Assembly (NCBI GenBank): GCA_964602055.1
Contig: CAZRPU010000001.1
Location: 124,001 to 188,000 of the forward strand
DNA length: 64,000 nt
Source: JACPLA01 sp964602055
GTDB lineage: Bacteria > Bacteroidota > Ignavibacteria > UBA10030
Reading direction: 5' to 3'
The position numbers and the translations under genes are program-made. Shown one piece after another: positions 35,194-43,579 of this stretch. The notes below the pieces were generated by a model. It did no database searches. It was not told the DNA's origin and was given only the letters and a program-made list of their open reading frames with translations. Within the stretch, counting starts at the first letter, position 1; each line of letters begins with the position of its first letter.

Positions 35194-36246
35194 TCACGAT
35201 GACGTTTTAAGCATGCGGGCAATAGTTTTGGCAACATGGTCCACCAGCGGCACCAGTTTGCCGTAATTCATTCGTTTGGGCCCGATCAGTCCCACGCGGC
35301 CCGTGACACCATCAATGTTGTAAGTGGCAGTCACGACACTATAGTCCTGTGCCCGTGACTCGTTGTTTTCTGCACCGATGGTAATCACAAAGTCTTTTGC
35401 CGCTCCCTCATGTTTCTCGAGAAGATGGATAATCATGTCCTCATTCTCGATCAACTCGATGACGCTTCGAAAATTCTTCGGGTCGACGAACTCCGGCTGT
35501 TCAATGATATTCTGGGTCCCTGCAATGTGCACCTTCTCATCATGCGCGTCAGTAAAGAGATTGTCGACGGATTCAATGAACAGCCGCACTAATCCGGTTT
35601 GTTCATCCTGGACATCCCGGATGCGTTCGACAAAGCTCTCCCGAATCTGCAGCAACGTAAGCCCCGAAAGGCGTTCATTGAGTAAACCGCCCAGCCGGTC
35701 AAGAACATCGCGGCGAACGTCGAGGCCGACTTCGAGCATGATGGTCCGGACAAGCCCGGATCGTATAGAGATGACAACCAGAAGGCGCGATGAAGTGATC
35801 GGGATCAGCTCGAGCTTCTCAAAGATCCCGCTGCCCAAATGGGGAGATGAAACCACACTGAGTTGTTTCGAGATCTTTCCCAACATTCGGGACGTTTCCC
35901 TCAGCAAATCGGTCGCATCGGGCACCCGGTCCAATTGCTCGCGAATAGCGATTTTCTCGGCGGAGGTCAGCTGCTCGACCTCCATCAGATAGTCCACATA
36001 GTAACGGTATCCCAGATCGGTGGGCACGCGTCCGGCCGAGGGGTGAGGATGGAACAGTAAACCCTGTTCCTCAAGGTCGGCCATGACGTTGCGAATGGTC
36101 GCTGGGCTCAATTGCGACTCAAACCTTTTGGAAATATACCGGGAGCCTATGGGAATGGCCGTCTGGATGTAGTCATGAACGATGTGGCGAAGAATTCCCT
36201 TTTCGCGATCGTTCAATTCGTCGGTTTTTTTCTCGGTGGCAGTCAT
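35194..36246 (-). CDS. hrcA: Heat-inducible transcription repressor HrcA
   Basis: Repressor of class I heat-shock genes, 350 residues. The N-terminal winged helix-turn-helix (about 15-80) contains SPATIRNVMADLEEQGLL, followed by the GAF-like dimer domain and the C-terminal segment VGLIGPKRMNYGKLVPLVD. It is the first gene of hrcA-grpE-dnaJ. In other bacteria HrcA binds the CIRCE element. The operon promoter here instead carries a different inverted repeat (36250-36293), which may be an altered operator for autoregulation. Confidence 0.96.
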   Translation of the reverse strand: MTATEKKTDELNDREKGILRHIVHDYIQTAIPIGSRYISKRFESQLSPATIRNVMADLEEQGLLFHPHPSAGRVPTDLGYRYYVDYLMEVEQLTSAEKIAIREQLDRVPDATDLLRETSRMLGKISKQLSVVSSPHLGSGIFEKLELIPITSSRLLVVISIRSGLVRTIMLEVGLDVRRDVLDRLGGLLNERLSGLTLLQIRESFVERIRDVQDEQTGLVRLFIESVDNLFTDAHDEKVHIAGTQNIIEQPEFVDPKNFRSVIELIENEDMIIHLLEKHEGAAKDFVITIGAENNESRAQDYSVVTATYNIDGVTGRVGLIGPKRMNYGKLVPLVDHVAKTIARMLKTSS

Positions 36247-36249
36247 GAA

Positions 36250-36293
36250 AACTCTCGAAAAACATAGAAAATTTAACGATTTTTCAAGAGGTT
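36250..36293 (-). promoter_or_regulatory. Inverted repeat around the hrcA promoter, candidate operator
   Basis: AACTCTCGAAAAA at 36250-36262 faces TTTTTCAAGAGGTT at 36280-36293, a 17-base spacer between them; 12 of 13 positions pair if one extra C is allowed. The spacer contains the -10 box, so a bound dimer would block RNA polymerase. It does not resemble CIRCE (TTAGCACTC-N9-GAGTGCTAA). Confidence 0.5.
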
Positions 36294-36298
36294 GTCAA
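36270..36298 (-). promoter_or_regulatory. Promoter of the hrcA-grpE-dnaJ operon
   Basis: On the minus strand TTGACA (36298-36293) and TAAATT (36275-36270) are exactly 17 bases apart. Transcription would start near 36263, about 17 bases before the hrcA ATG at 36246, with GAGAG as ribosome site. It is the best sigma-70-like match in the window with the nrdJ promoter. Confidence 0.65.
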
Positions 36299-36299
36299 G

Positions 36300-36314
36300 G
36301 TGAAGATTCTTCAC
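36300..36314. promoter_or_regulatory. 15-base dyad just upstream of the hrcA -35 box
   Basis: GTGAAGATTCTTCAC is a perfect dyad except for its central base. It is two bases upstream of the hrcA -35 box and 216 bases upstream of carA, so it could be an operator for either direction. No regulator can be assigned. Confidence 0.35.
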
Positions 36315-36529
36315 ACCTGTGGAGGACTTTAGACGATAGTGGCCTCGGTGTATTTGAAAAGAGTGTTATCACCTCATCCGCCGTCAAAAAACTTTTGTCA
36401 GGCGCGATTTGTCGGGTGACAGTACAATGACAGGGCGATTGCCGTGGCGCAACAAGATGGAGTGTTGATTCGTCGCCCAAATATGAGTACCTTGATCGAA
36501 ATTCTTTCCATTCTACCTCAAGAAATCCG

Positions 36530-37675
36530 TTGAAAGCCAAGCTGGTCCTCGAAAATGGTACGGTCTTTACCGGCGAATCCTTCGGAGCCCCGGGGGAAAC
36601 GACCGGAGAAGTCGTCTTTAATACGAGCATGAGCGGGTACCAGGAGATTCTCACGGATCCTTCCTACGCCGGTCAGATCGTCACCATGACCTATCCGTTG
36701 ATCGGCAATTACGGCGTGAATCTCCAGGACCTGGAGTCGACCAAGCCTCAGGTCGCCGGGTTTATCGTCAAAGAGTACTTTGATTTTTTCAGCAATCATC
36801 GCGCAACGAGCAGTCTTGGCGACTGGCTGGAACAGCATCACATCATGGGAATACAGGGCATTGACACCAGAATGCTTACACGCATCATCCGGACGGGGGG
36901 GGCTCTGCGGGGAATCCTGTCGGTTCATGATCTTGATGACGAAAGCCTCCTGGCAAAAGCGCGCCGATCCCCCGAAATGACCGGACTTGATTTGACGAAA
37001 CAGGTCTCAACCGCCGAACCATACCATTGGGATGAGGTTGACAGGACTCCGTTTGCTTTGGGCACGTCAGGAAAAACGAAGCTCAATGGAAAGCGGTGGA
37101 ACGTCGTTGTGTACGACTTCGGAGTAAAACAGAACATCCTGAGGAGACTCACATCGTATGGCTGCCGTTTGACAGTGGTACCATCCTCCTACCCGGCAGA
37201 AAAAGTTCTTGAAATGAATCCCGACGGCATCTTCCTTTCCAACGGCCCGGGTGATCCGGCCGCGGTGAAGTATGCGATCCAGAACATCAAGAAAATCCTT
37301 GGGAGAAAACCGATATTCGGCATTTGCCTTGGCCATCAGCTGCTGGCTTTGGCCCTTGGCGCAAAGACATTCAAGCTGAAATTCGGGCATCGGGGAGCCA
37401 ACCATCCTGTGAAGAACCTGCAAACCCAGGAGATCGAAATTACATCCCAAAACCACGGGTTTGCCGTCGATCCCGATTCTCTCGATCCTCAATTGGTTGA
37501 AATCACTCACGTCAATCTGAACGATCAAACCAACGAAGGATTCCGGCACAAAGAAATCCCGCTCTTTTCGGTTCAATATCACCCGGAAGCATCACCCGGA
37601 CCTCACGATAGCGACTACCTCTTCGCCCAATTCATCGAAATGATGGAAGACGTGAGAGCGGCGGTGGCCAGGTAG
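36530..37675 (+). CDS. carA: Carbamoyl-phosphate synthase small (glutaminase) subunit
   Basis: Releases ammonia from glutamine for carbamoyl-phosphate synthesis, feeding pyrimidine and arginine pathways. The 381 residues have the N-terminal CPSase domain (LENGTVFTGESFGAPG) and a class I amidotransferase domain with the nucleophile Cys266 in FGICLGHQ and the late His/Glu in QYHPEASPG. The start is a TTG at 36530; no ATG fits the conserved N-terminus. carB is not in the window. Its 3-prime end is one base from the convergent P1 peptidase gene. Confidence 0.97.
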   Translation: MKAKLVLENGTVFTGESFGAPGETTGEVVFNTSMSGYQEILTDPSYAGQIVTMTYPLIGNYGVNLQDLESTKPQVAGFIVKEYFDFFSNHRATSSLGDWLEQHHIMGIQGIDTRMLTRIIRTGGALRGILSVHDLDDESLLAKARRSPEMTGLDLTKQVSTAEPYHWDEVDRTPFALGTSGKTKLNGKRWNVVVYDFGVKQNILRRLTSYGCRLTVVPSSYPAEKVLEMNPDGIFLSNGPGDPAAVKYAIQNIKKILGRKPIFGICLGHQLLALALGAKTFKLKFGHRGANHPVKNLQTQEIEITSQNHGFAVDPDSLDPQLVEITHVNLNDQTNEGFRHKEIPLFSVQYHPEASPGPHDSDYLFAQFIEMMEDVRAAVAR

Positions 37676-37676
37676 A

Positions 37677-38795
37677 TCAGCGAATCCTTCCGTACTTTCT
37701 GAGAATCTCTTTTACTCTTTCCCCCGGCAAGGCCTGAACCGTTCTGCCTCCGAATCCTTTCATGTCGGTCGCGGACAACAGTGAATTGACAATTGCCTCT
37801 TCCGTCGCCTCGACTGCTGCCTGAAACAACGGGGTGATGAAATTGTCGTTCAATTCGGGCCGTGTGGTTGTTCGGACATCGTTTCCTGTTTCCAAAGTTA
37901 CGCCTGTAGCGAAGGCAATCACATAATCGCCGCTCCCGTGACTCATGGACGATCCACTCCTCCCGAGTGCCAGGGGCGGTCTGGCTGCAAGGCGCTCGAG
38001 TTGCCTGACGGTGAGCGGAGCGTCGGTAGCCACAACGATCATGCAAGATCCTCCCCCGGTTTCACGGGAGGATTTCACGAGGTCAAGTTCTTTGCCCACC
38101 GGAACGCCGGCAATATCAAGGTTCCCCCCGTAATTCGTCTGAACGAGAACCCCCACGGTGTAACCTCCCTGACGTGAGGAGAGGCGGCGCGAGCTTGTGC
38201 CGATTCCCCCTTTCCACCCGAAACATACTGTCCCGGTCCCAGCTCCGACACTGCCTTCTTGAACCGGTCCGCTGCGAGCGGCTTCGAGTGCTTTCAAGGC
38301 GTCGGAGCGGCTCACATGGCGTCCCCGAATGTCATTGAGAAATCCATCGTTGGTTTCTCCGACAACGGGGTTCACCGAGCGGACATCTGCATTCTCGGGA
38401 TTGCCGAGGACATAGTCCACAACGCCGTTGGCCACATCCCAGACGCTGAGCGTATTCGTCAAAAGAACGGGGGTTTCGATTTGGCCAAGCTCCTGAACCT
38501 GGGTCGAGCCGATGAGTTTTCCGAATCCGTTCCCCACAAACACCGCACCGCGGACCTTCTGACGGAAGAGATTCCCCGCGTGAGGGATGATGGCTGTCAC
38601 TCCCGTGCGAACGGAGTCTCCTTGAATCAATGTCACGTGTCCAACGCGAACCCCCTCAACATCGGTAATGGCATTAAGCGGGCCTGGCGGCAGCACGCCG
38701 ATCTCAATTCCCCAATCACGGGCCCTCTGGGTTTGTCCAACCCCGTGTGTGCAGAAAAGGACAAGAATCAAAGCGGCAGAGCGGATAAGTTTCAT
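37677..38795 (-). CDS. Secreted P1-family (S58) peptidase, DmpA-like
   Basis: A 372-residue N-terminal-nucleophile hydrolase of the DmpA/L-aminopeptidase family, synthesised as a precursor that cleaves itself into two chains. The self-cleavage site is read as Gly-Ser in GGGSCMIVVATDAPL, the Ser being the nucleophile of the second chain; LGVLPPG-like and GFGKLIGS segments precede it. A signal peptide (about 3-20) indicates export, unlike cytoplasmic family members. AAGGATG precedes the ATG. The natural substrate, D- or beta-amino peptides in known cases, cannot be named. Confidence 0.88.
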   Translation of the reverse strand: MKLIRSAALILVLFCTHGVGQTQRARDWGIEIGVLPPGPLNAITDVEGVRVGHVTLIQGDSVRTGVTAIIPHAGNLFRQKVRGAVFVGNGFGKLIGSTQVQELGQIETPVLLTNTLSVWDVANGVVDYVLGNPENADVRSVNPVVGETNDGFLNDIRGRHVSRSDALKALEAARSGPVQEGSVGAGTGTVCFGWKGGIGTSSRRLSSRQGGYTVGVLVQTNYGGNLDIAGVPVGKELDLVKSSRETGGGSCMIVVATDAPLTVRQLERLAARPPLALGRSGSSMSHGSGDYVIAFATGVTLETGNDVRTTTRPELNDNFITPLFQAAVEATEEAIVNSLLSATDMKGFGGRTVQALPGERVKEILRKYGRIR

Positions 38796-38902
38796 CGTAC
38801 ATCCTTTCGGGAGTTCAGTGTTTCATTTTTCAACAACAAGGGAAGGTAATTCAAGGAAGAGCAGCTTGCAAGTGAACGAATGAAGAGCTACGATAGAGCC
38901 GT

Positions 38903-39775
38903 ATGGTCAGCCGACTGGTCATGATAAGCGTCGGGGTTGTCATGGTTGCTGCGACCGGATGCAGGACAGCTTCAGGTCCGGAGTATGTCGTGGTGGAGGA
39001 GAGTTATTTCCATGAGCGGGCAGCATGGTCCCCCGACGGTTTGAAGATTGCCTTCACCGTGCGCGTCCTCGATTCGGCGGGAGTCTATGTTGTGGATTCC
39101 ACGGGAGCGAATCTCCGTTTGCTTCTCCCGGGACAGGGAATCGGTGTGACGTGGTCTCCGGATGCGAAGTGGCTTGCCTTTTCAATTTCGGGAAGCCTCT
39201 ACAAGATTCTGGCGAATGGAGACAGCCTTACACAACTGACAACCAATGCAGCGGATTATCGGCCGGCATGGTCGCCCGATGGGAAGTACATCGCCTACGT
39301 GAACGGAGGGATCATGGCGTTGGACCTTCAAAGCATGACGACGCTGAACGTCAATCCGTACGGAGAGTATCCGAGCTGGCACAAGAATTCGACGGACATC
39401 CTTTTCATTGTTTTCGCCATCACGGGGAACAACCGTTACTACAACGAATTCCGAACCATCAGCCTTGCGGACAGCCAGGAGACCTACCGGTTCGCATTTT
39501 CCTCCAACGGGCTTGCGGCTTTCAGTTCCTTCAGCAACGACGGCAATCAAATCCTCATGAGCGTGAAGCCGCCGGACTTTTCCGGATTGTCGCAGATCGT
39601 CAAGGGCGTCGTGACTGAGCTCAGCCTCATCCCATTGACAGACGACGGGGGGGACTACCCCTCCTGGAGTCCTGATGGGAGCAAGATTGTGTACACGAGA
39701 ACAGCGAAAGGTGACGGGGGCCTCTGGATCATGAACGCCGACGGATCAGGAAAACACCGTCTCACGAGTCCGTAG
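38903..39775 (+). CDS. TolB-like beta-propeller lipoprotein
   Basis: A 290-residue protein with a lipoprotein signal (VAATGC; mature Cys at about residue 20). It consists of repeated PD40/TolB propeller units: AWSPDGLKIAF, TWSPDAKWLAF, AWSPDGKYIAY and SWSPDGSKIVYTR, i.e. about five blades. Such surface or periplasmic propellers act as binding platforms. It is not the TolB of the Tol-Pal system, as the N-terminal TolB domain is missing. It is divergent from the P1 peptidase gene and converges on the M55 peptidase gene with a 2-base gap. Confidence 0.8.
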   Translation: MVSRLVMISVGVVMVAATGCRTASGPEYVVVEESYFHERAAWSPDGLKIAFTVRVLDSAGVYVVDSTGANLRLLLPGQGIGVTWSPDAKWLAFSISGSLYKILANGDSLTQLTTNAADYRPAWSPDGKYIAYVNGGIMALDLQSMTTLNVNPYGEYPSWHKNSTDILFIVFAITGNNRYYNEFRTISLADSQETYRFAFSSNGLAAFSSFSNDGNQILMSVKPPDFSGLSQIVKGVVTELSLIPLTDDGGDYPSWSPDGSKIVYTRTAKGDGGLWIMNADGSGKHRLTSP

Positions 39776-39777
39776 GT

Positions 39778-40716
39778 TCATGGTTCGAGCGAAAGGCTGT
39801 AGTTGGTCAGGAACACCATGAAGTCCGAGAGGTCCGCCATAGTGTCCGCTTTCATGCGGATGGAATGAGAGTCTGTTCTCTCCACTCCTTTCAGATACGC
39901 CAAAACCTCTGCCACCCTGTAATGTTTGAAGCTCACGTCAAGTGTGAGCGGCGATCGAGGTATGTACGGTTTGAATTCTCCCCTTCGTTTGAGGGCGGTT
40001 CCAACCGCTTTGCGGATCAGGTCGTACGAGGCTTCGGGGGTGAGGGTATTTGCCGAGTGGAAGCCGAGGGAAACCTTGGTTTCCGCCGCCTCGAGTGGTC
40101 CGAGAAGTTTTCGCGCTTCGCTAATGGCCGCGTTGTCGCCGGAGATCATGACCACGGGAACCCCAAAATGCCCTGCGATCGCGGCGTTCCAGGAAGCCTC
40201 CGTCATTTCAATCCCGTTCACCGCCACGCGCGTGAGCCGGCCGCTGGAAAAGGTGTGAGCCCTGACTCCCTGCATGTTGTTCGTGGATGAATGGTAGCCG
40301 ATAAAAATTACGGCGTCGAAAGTCTGGTCGATTCCGCCCATCATGCCGTACCGGCGCGGCCAGGACCGGACGATGCGGACATCTTTGGGAAAAAGCTCGA
40401 TGAGCAGGTTCTCCCCGTTTCCGTGAGAATCACTGACGAGAATTTCAGTCGCCCCCGCTTCCTTCGCCGCGGAAACGGCGGCGAGAGCTTCACGTGTCAT
40501 GAATTCACGGAACCGCTGGTACTCGAAGCCGCCCGGGCCAAGCTGATCATCCGTGACGGTTCCCACGACTCCCTCCATGTCAACGGAAATGTAGACCTTC
40601 AGTTTCTGCGCCTGCGCCGGTAAGGAGGTGAGAAGACAAAGCAGAGCGACAGCGGGAATCAATACCCGCTTTCTCGTGTCGGGACCGGTTGTTTGAACGT
40701 TGGCTGGCCGATTCAT
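39778..40716 (-). CDS. Secreted M55-family peptidase, D-aminopeptidase DppA-like
   Basis: A 312-residue zinc peptidase of the DppA fold. An export signal at about 17-36 (ending QAQ) precedes the catalytic region: YISVDMEGVVG carries Asp and Glu metal ligands, LVSDSHGNG and IGYHSSTNNMQGVRAHTF carry conserved His residues. DppA cleaves D-amino acid peptides and is a self-compartmentalising decamer in Bacillus; here it is predicted to be periplasmic. I chose the ATG at 40716 with AAGGAA upstream. Only 31 bases separate it from the M19 dipeptidase gene, so the two are probably one operon. Confidence 0.85.
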   Translation of the reverse strand: MNRPANVQTTGPDTRKRVLIPAVALLCLLTSLPAQAQKLKVYISVDMEGVVGTVTDDQLGPGGFEYQRFREFMTREALAAVSAAKEAGATEILVSDSHGNGENLLIELFPKDVRIVRSWPRRYGMMGGIDQTFDAVIFIGYHSSTNNMQGVRAHTFSSGRLTRVAVNGIEMTEASWNAAIAGHFGVPVVMISGDNAAISEARKLLGPLEAAETKVSLGFHSANTLTPEASYDLIRKAVGTALKRRGEFKPYIPRSPLTLDVSFKHYRVAEVLAYLKGVERTDSHSIRMKADTMADLSDFMVFLTNYSLSLEP

Positions 40717-40747
40717 GAAAGATTCGTTCCTTTGTGAGGTTCTTTTG

Positions 40748-41959
40748 TCACTTCTGCATGTCCCGGGAAACCTGTTCCACCCGTGACCAGACGCGCAGCA
40801 TGTTTTCGCCGCAGATCTTTTGTATGGCGGCGTCCGAATATCCGCGTTTGAGCAATTCATAGATGAGGTTTGGCATTTTGGAGGCATCCTCGAGGCCGAT
40901 CGGGAGCGACGGGCCCACGCCGTCGAAATCGGAGCCGAACCCCACGTGATCGATCCCCGCGATCTTGACGACGTGATCAATATGGTCGGCAACCAGAGTG
41001 ATGTCGACATTCTTCAGGCCATGCTTCTTTTGAGACTCTTCGATATATGCCTGGGCTTTGGGATCGCTGAATCGCAGCTTGTTTTCTCTCAAATAGGCCA
41101 TGATTTCATCGCGCGCCTCAGTCTCCTTTTTCTGATATTCTCCGCTCAGGAAAGATGAACCATAATTGATATTGATGATTCCCCCTTTTTCGGCAAGGAG
41201 TTTGATCATGTCATCCGACATGTTCCGTTCGAAGCCCGGGGTGAAGGACCGGCACGAAGAATGCGACGCAATGACCGGGGCAGCGGAAATCCGCATCACC
41301 TGGTAGAATGCGTCATCACTGATATGGGAAACGTCGACCATGATCCCGACCCTGTTCATCTCTCTTACGACGCTCTTGCCGAATTCGCTCAGACCCTTCC
41401 AGGTGCGCGTCGTGTCGTACGAAGAATCGGAAATGTGGTTGTCCTTGCCGTGCGTGAGGGTGATGTACCGAATGCCCCGTTTGTGGAAATACCGGATGTT
41501 CTCAAGGTTTCCTTCGATCGGGGAACCGTTTTCCATCCCCATGGGGAGAGAAATGAGCCCCCGGGCGAACTGAGCACGGACATCGGCTACCGACAATGCC
41601 ACGGCAAACTTATCGGGTGAATCCTTTGCCAGCTTATAGACCATATCGATGAGAGAGTCGGCGAGCATCTTCGCCCCGTTGTTCTCCTTTTCCGAAGGGA
41701 CATAAATCGACATGAACGGTGCGTCAAGGCCTCCGGCCTTCGCTCTCACATAGTCGAAGTCCCCGCGCGCCGTCCTCTGGGAAATGTCTTCCCATCGGTT
41801 GTGGAGCCGATAGGGAATGTCGACATGGCCGTCAGTCATGATGTACTCATGAGCCAGGCGATTTGCTTTTTCCCGAAGCCCCGCTTCACCAGAGGTTTGT
41901 GCAAAAGACGACAAGGAATAGAGGATTGAAACAGCTATACACAAGCGGATGCTTTTCAT
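40748..41959 (-). CDS. Membrane dipeptidase (M19 family), exported
   Basis: A 403-residue renal-dipeptidase-type zinc enzyme. After a signal peptide (about 4-20), the metal ligands follow in the expected order: DGHVDIPYRL (HxD), the bridging Glu, a His in IASHSSCRSF, and IDHVGFGSDFDG with the last His/Asp. M19 enzymes cleave dipeptides with a wide tolerance for D-residues at the second position. The start at 41959 is preceded by GGGAGA. With the next gene on the strand, a secreted D-peptidase, it suggests degradation of peptidoglycan-derived or other D-peptides. Confidence 0.92.
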   Translation of the reverse strand: MKSIRLCIAVSILYSLSSFAQTSGEAGLREKANRLAHEYIMTDGHVDIPYRLHNRWEDISQRTARGDFDYVRAKAGGLDAPFMSIYVPSEKENNGAKMLADSLIDMVYKLAKDSPDKFAVALSVADVRAQFARGLISLPMGMENGSPIEGNLENIRYFHKRGIRYITLTHGKDNHISDSSYDTTRTWKGLSEFGKSVVREMNRVGIMVDVSHISDDAFYQVMRISAAPVIASHSSCRSFTPGFERNMSDDMIKLLAEKGGIININYGSSFLSGEYQKKETEARDEIMAYLRENKLRFSDPKAQAYIEESQKKHGLKNVDITLVADHIDHVVKIAGIDHVGFGSDFDGVGPSLPIGLEDASKMPNLIYELLKRGYSDAAIQKICGENMLRVWSRVEQVSRDMQK

Positions 41960-42138
41960 GAGAAGAAATCTCCCGTTGATGAGAAGGGAAGTGACCTTGC
42001 GGAACAGCAAAAAAAGGATAGGCGAAAAGACCCAGAAATGCAAGCTTGCTGTTCCTCGTGACCGGTGCACGACACAACGAACACGACATGGAACAGTTCG
42101 CGACCCGCATGTTGCTTCTCTCACAATGCCAGTTCATC

Positions 42139-42167
42139 TTGATATCTATGCTCATTTTTTGTATTCT
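42139..42167 (+). promoter_or_regulatory. Candidate promoter of the secreted-protein operon
   Basis: TTGATA at 42139-42144 and TATTCT at 42162-42167 are 17 bases apart; the start would be near 42174, 19 bases ahead of the ATG at 42193. Motif match only. Confidence 0.4.
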
Positions 42168-42192
42168 ACGGAATCACTCCGGGTAACCAACA

Positions 42193-43572
42193 ATGAACAC
42201 AAAAACGGTGATAGCAGCATTGGTCGTGCTGTGCGGTTCGATGGCGTTTTCTCAACGAACCGGTTCCGGTGAAGCCGCCTTTTTCGATTCGACGGCTTTC
42301 TGTGATGCAATCCGGATATCTCTCACCAATGTCACTCCCCCCGCATCCGGAAAAGTCTATGTGGCATGGCTTGGCGCTGACGACGATGTGCAATACCTGA
42401 AGCTGGGACAACTGACCGTAGCGGGAGGAAGTGTCTCCTTTGCATACAAAGATAACAGCGACAACAACCTTCTTGCCTCCCATAAGAAGTTCCTCATCAC
42501 GGAAGAGACTTCTCCTTTCAGCGGGTCTCAGCCCGCCCTGTCGGCTCTGGTGTTTGCGGATTCGCTCCATGGGCCGGGAATTCCCTCGCAGACCAGTCCA
42601 TTGAAGAGAATCAGGAATTGTCTGGTTTCCTTTCCCAACACGGCCCAAACTCTGGGGCTGTCGATCTGGATGAAGAAGCACATCCAACATTATGTCGATC
42701 ATGCCGGATTCGCCCGGGACGGAGCAATACAGAACAACCCCGGCGAGGCAAGCACGCACTCGGATCACGTCTACGACTTTATCCGTGGAGCACTGATTGT
42801 TTTGGGCCATGGAAGCATTGCCAGCAATGGAGATCCTATCGGCTATGGGTTCCGGCGTTATGGAGACCGCGGTACCGGGGATTCGACCCTTGGTGGCGCC
42901 GGATCGCAGGGAGGGGCGGGCTACCATGTTGGGCTGGTGGTGAGCGACCCCCTGGCCACGCCCCAAATGAAGAAAGCAGGGAGTCGGGCCCTTATCGCGT
43001 TGGACAGTGCGTTTGGTTCGGCAAACAATGCAGGCTTTGCAAAACAGGTCACGGATTATGCTCTGAACATCAATAACATGGTCTATGTAACGGGGGGCCT
43101 GACAACAGAAGGAATTCCTTTCTATAACCTTGCTTTGAAATTCATCAATGGAACCGTCGGAGCGGCCGATACAGGCGCAACAACAGGGGGAATTCGACAG
43201 GCATACTTTCATATGCAGCAAATGGCGAAATTCGTTTTGAATGCCCTCCAACCTGTTTCCGTCGAACGGATCGGCAATGACCTGCCACGGCAGTTTGAAC
43301 TGCATCAGAACTATCCGAATCCCTTCAATGGAATCACCAAAATATCGTTCCGGATTCCGTCGGCAGGCAGAATCTCTCTCACCGTTTACAATATTGTGGG
43401 ACAGGAAATTGCGAGGCTCCTGGATAACCGCGAGCTGGAGGCCGGAACATATTCGGCGGAATGGTACAGCGGATCAGCCGTGTCCGGCACGTACATGTAT
43501 GAGCTCAAAGTCATGTCTCTTGACAGCAAGAGCGCCTTCACGGAAGCCCGCCAAATGATACTTCTGAAATGA
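42193..43572 (+). CDS. Secreted protein with type IX secretion C-terminal sorting domain
   Basis: A 459-residue exported protein with signal peptide (about 4-20, AFSQ). Its C-terminal 85 residues, with QNYPNPFNGITKISFRIP, VYNIVGQEI and GTYMYELK, form the type A sorting domain that routes cargo through the type IX system to the cell surface. The N-terminal 350 residues show a repeating helical pattern with GHGSIASNGDPIGYGFRRYGDRG and GGAGYHVG, which I do not recognise; possibly a surface binding domain or enzyme. It begins a plus-strand group with an outer-membrane barrel and a copper protein. Confidence 0.82.
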   Translation: MNTKTVIAALVVLCGSMAFSQRTGSGEAAFFDSTAFCDAIRISLTNVTPPASGKVYVAWLGADDDVQYLKLGQLTVAGGSVSFAYKDNSDNNLLASHKKFLITEETSPFSGSQPALSALVFADSLHGPGIPSQTSPLKRIRNCLVSFPNTAQTLGLSIWMKKHIQHYVDHAGFARDGAIQNNPGEASTHSDHVYDFIRGALIVLGHGSIASNGDPIGYGFRRYGDRGTGDSTLGGAGSQGGAGYHVGLVVSDPLATPQMKKAGSRALIALDSAFGSANNAGFAKQVTDYALNINNMVYVTGGLTTEGIPFYNLALKFINGTVGAADTGATTGGIRQAYFHMQQMAKFVLNALQPVSVERIGNDLPRQFELHQNYPNPFNGITKISFRIPSAGRISLTVYNIVGQEIARLLDNRELEAGTYSAEWYSGSAVSGTYMYELKVMSLDSKSAFTEARQMILLK

Positions 43573-43579
43573 GTCGGAC

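Noticed and set aside
36361..36369. GAGTGTTAT as a CIRCE half-site upstream of hrcA
   Set aside because: It is a single imperfect half; the required TTAGCACTC nine bases away is missing.
40491..40506. Half-site resembling parS (TTCACGTG) near parAB-like consensus TGTTTCACGTGAAACA
   Set aside because: It lies inside the M55 peptidase gene, only the core eight bases match and the right half differs. No complete parS was found anywhere.
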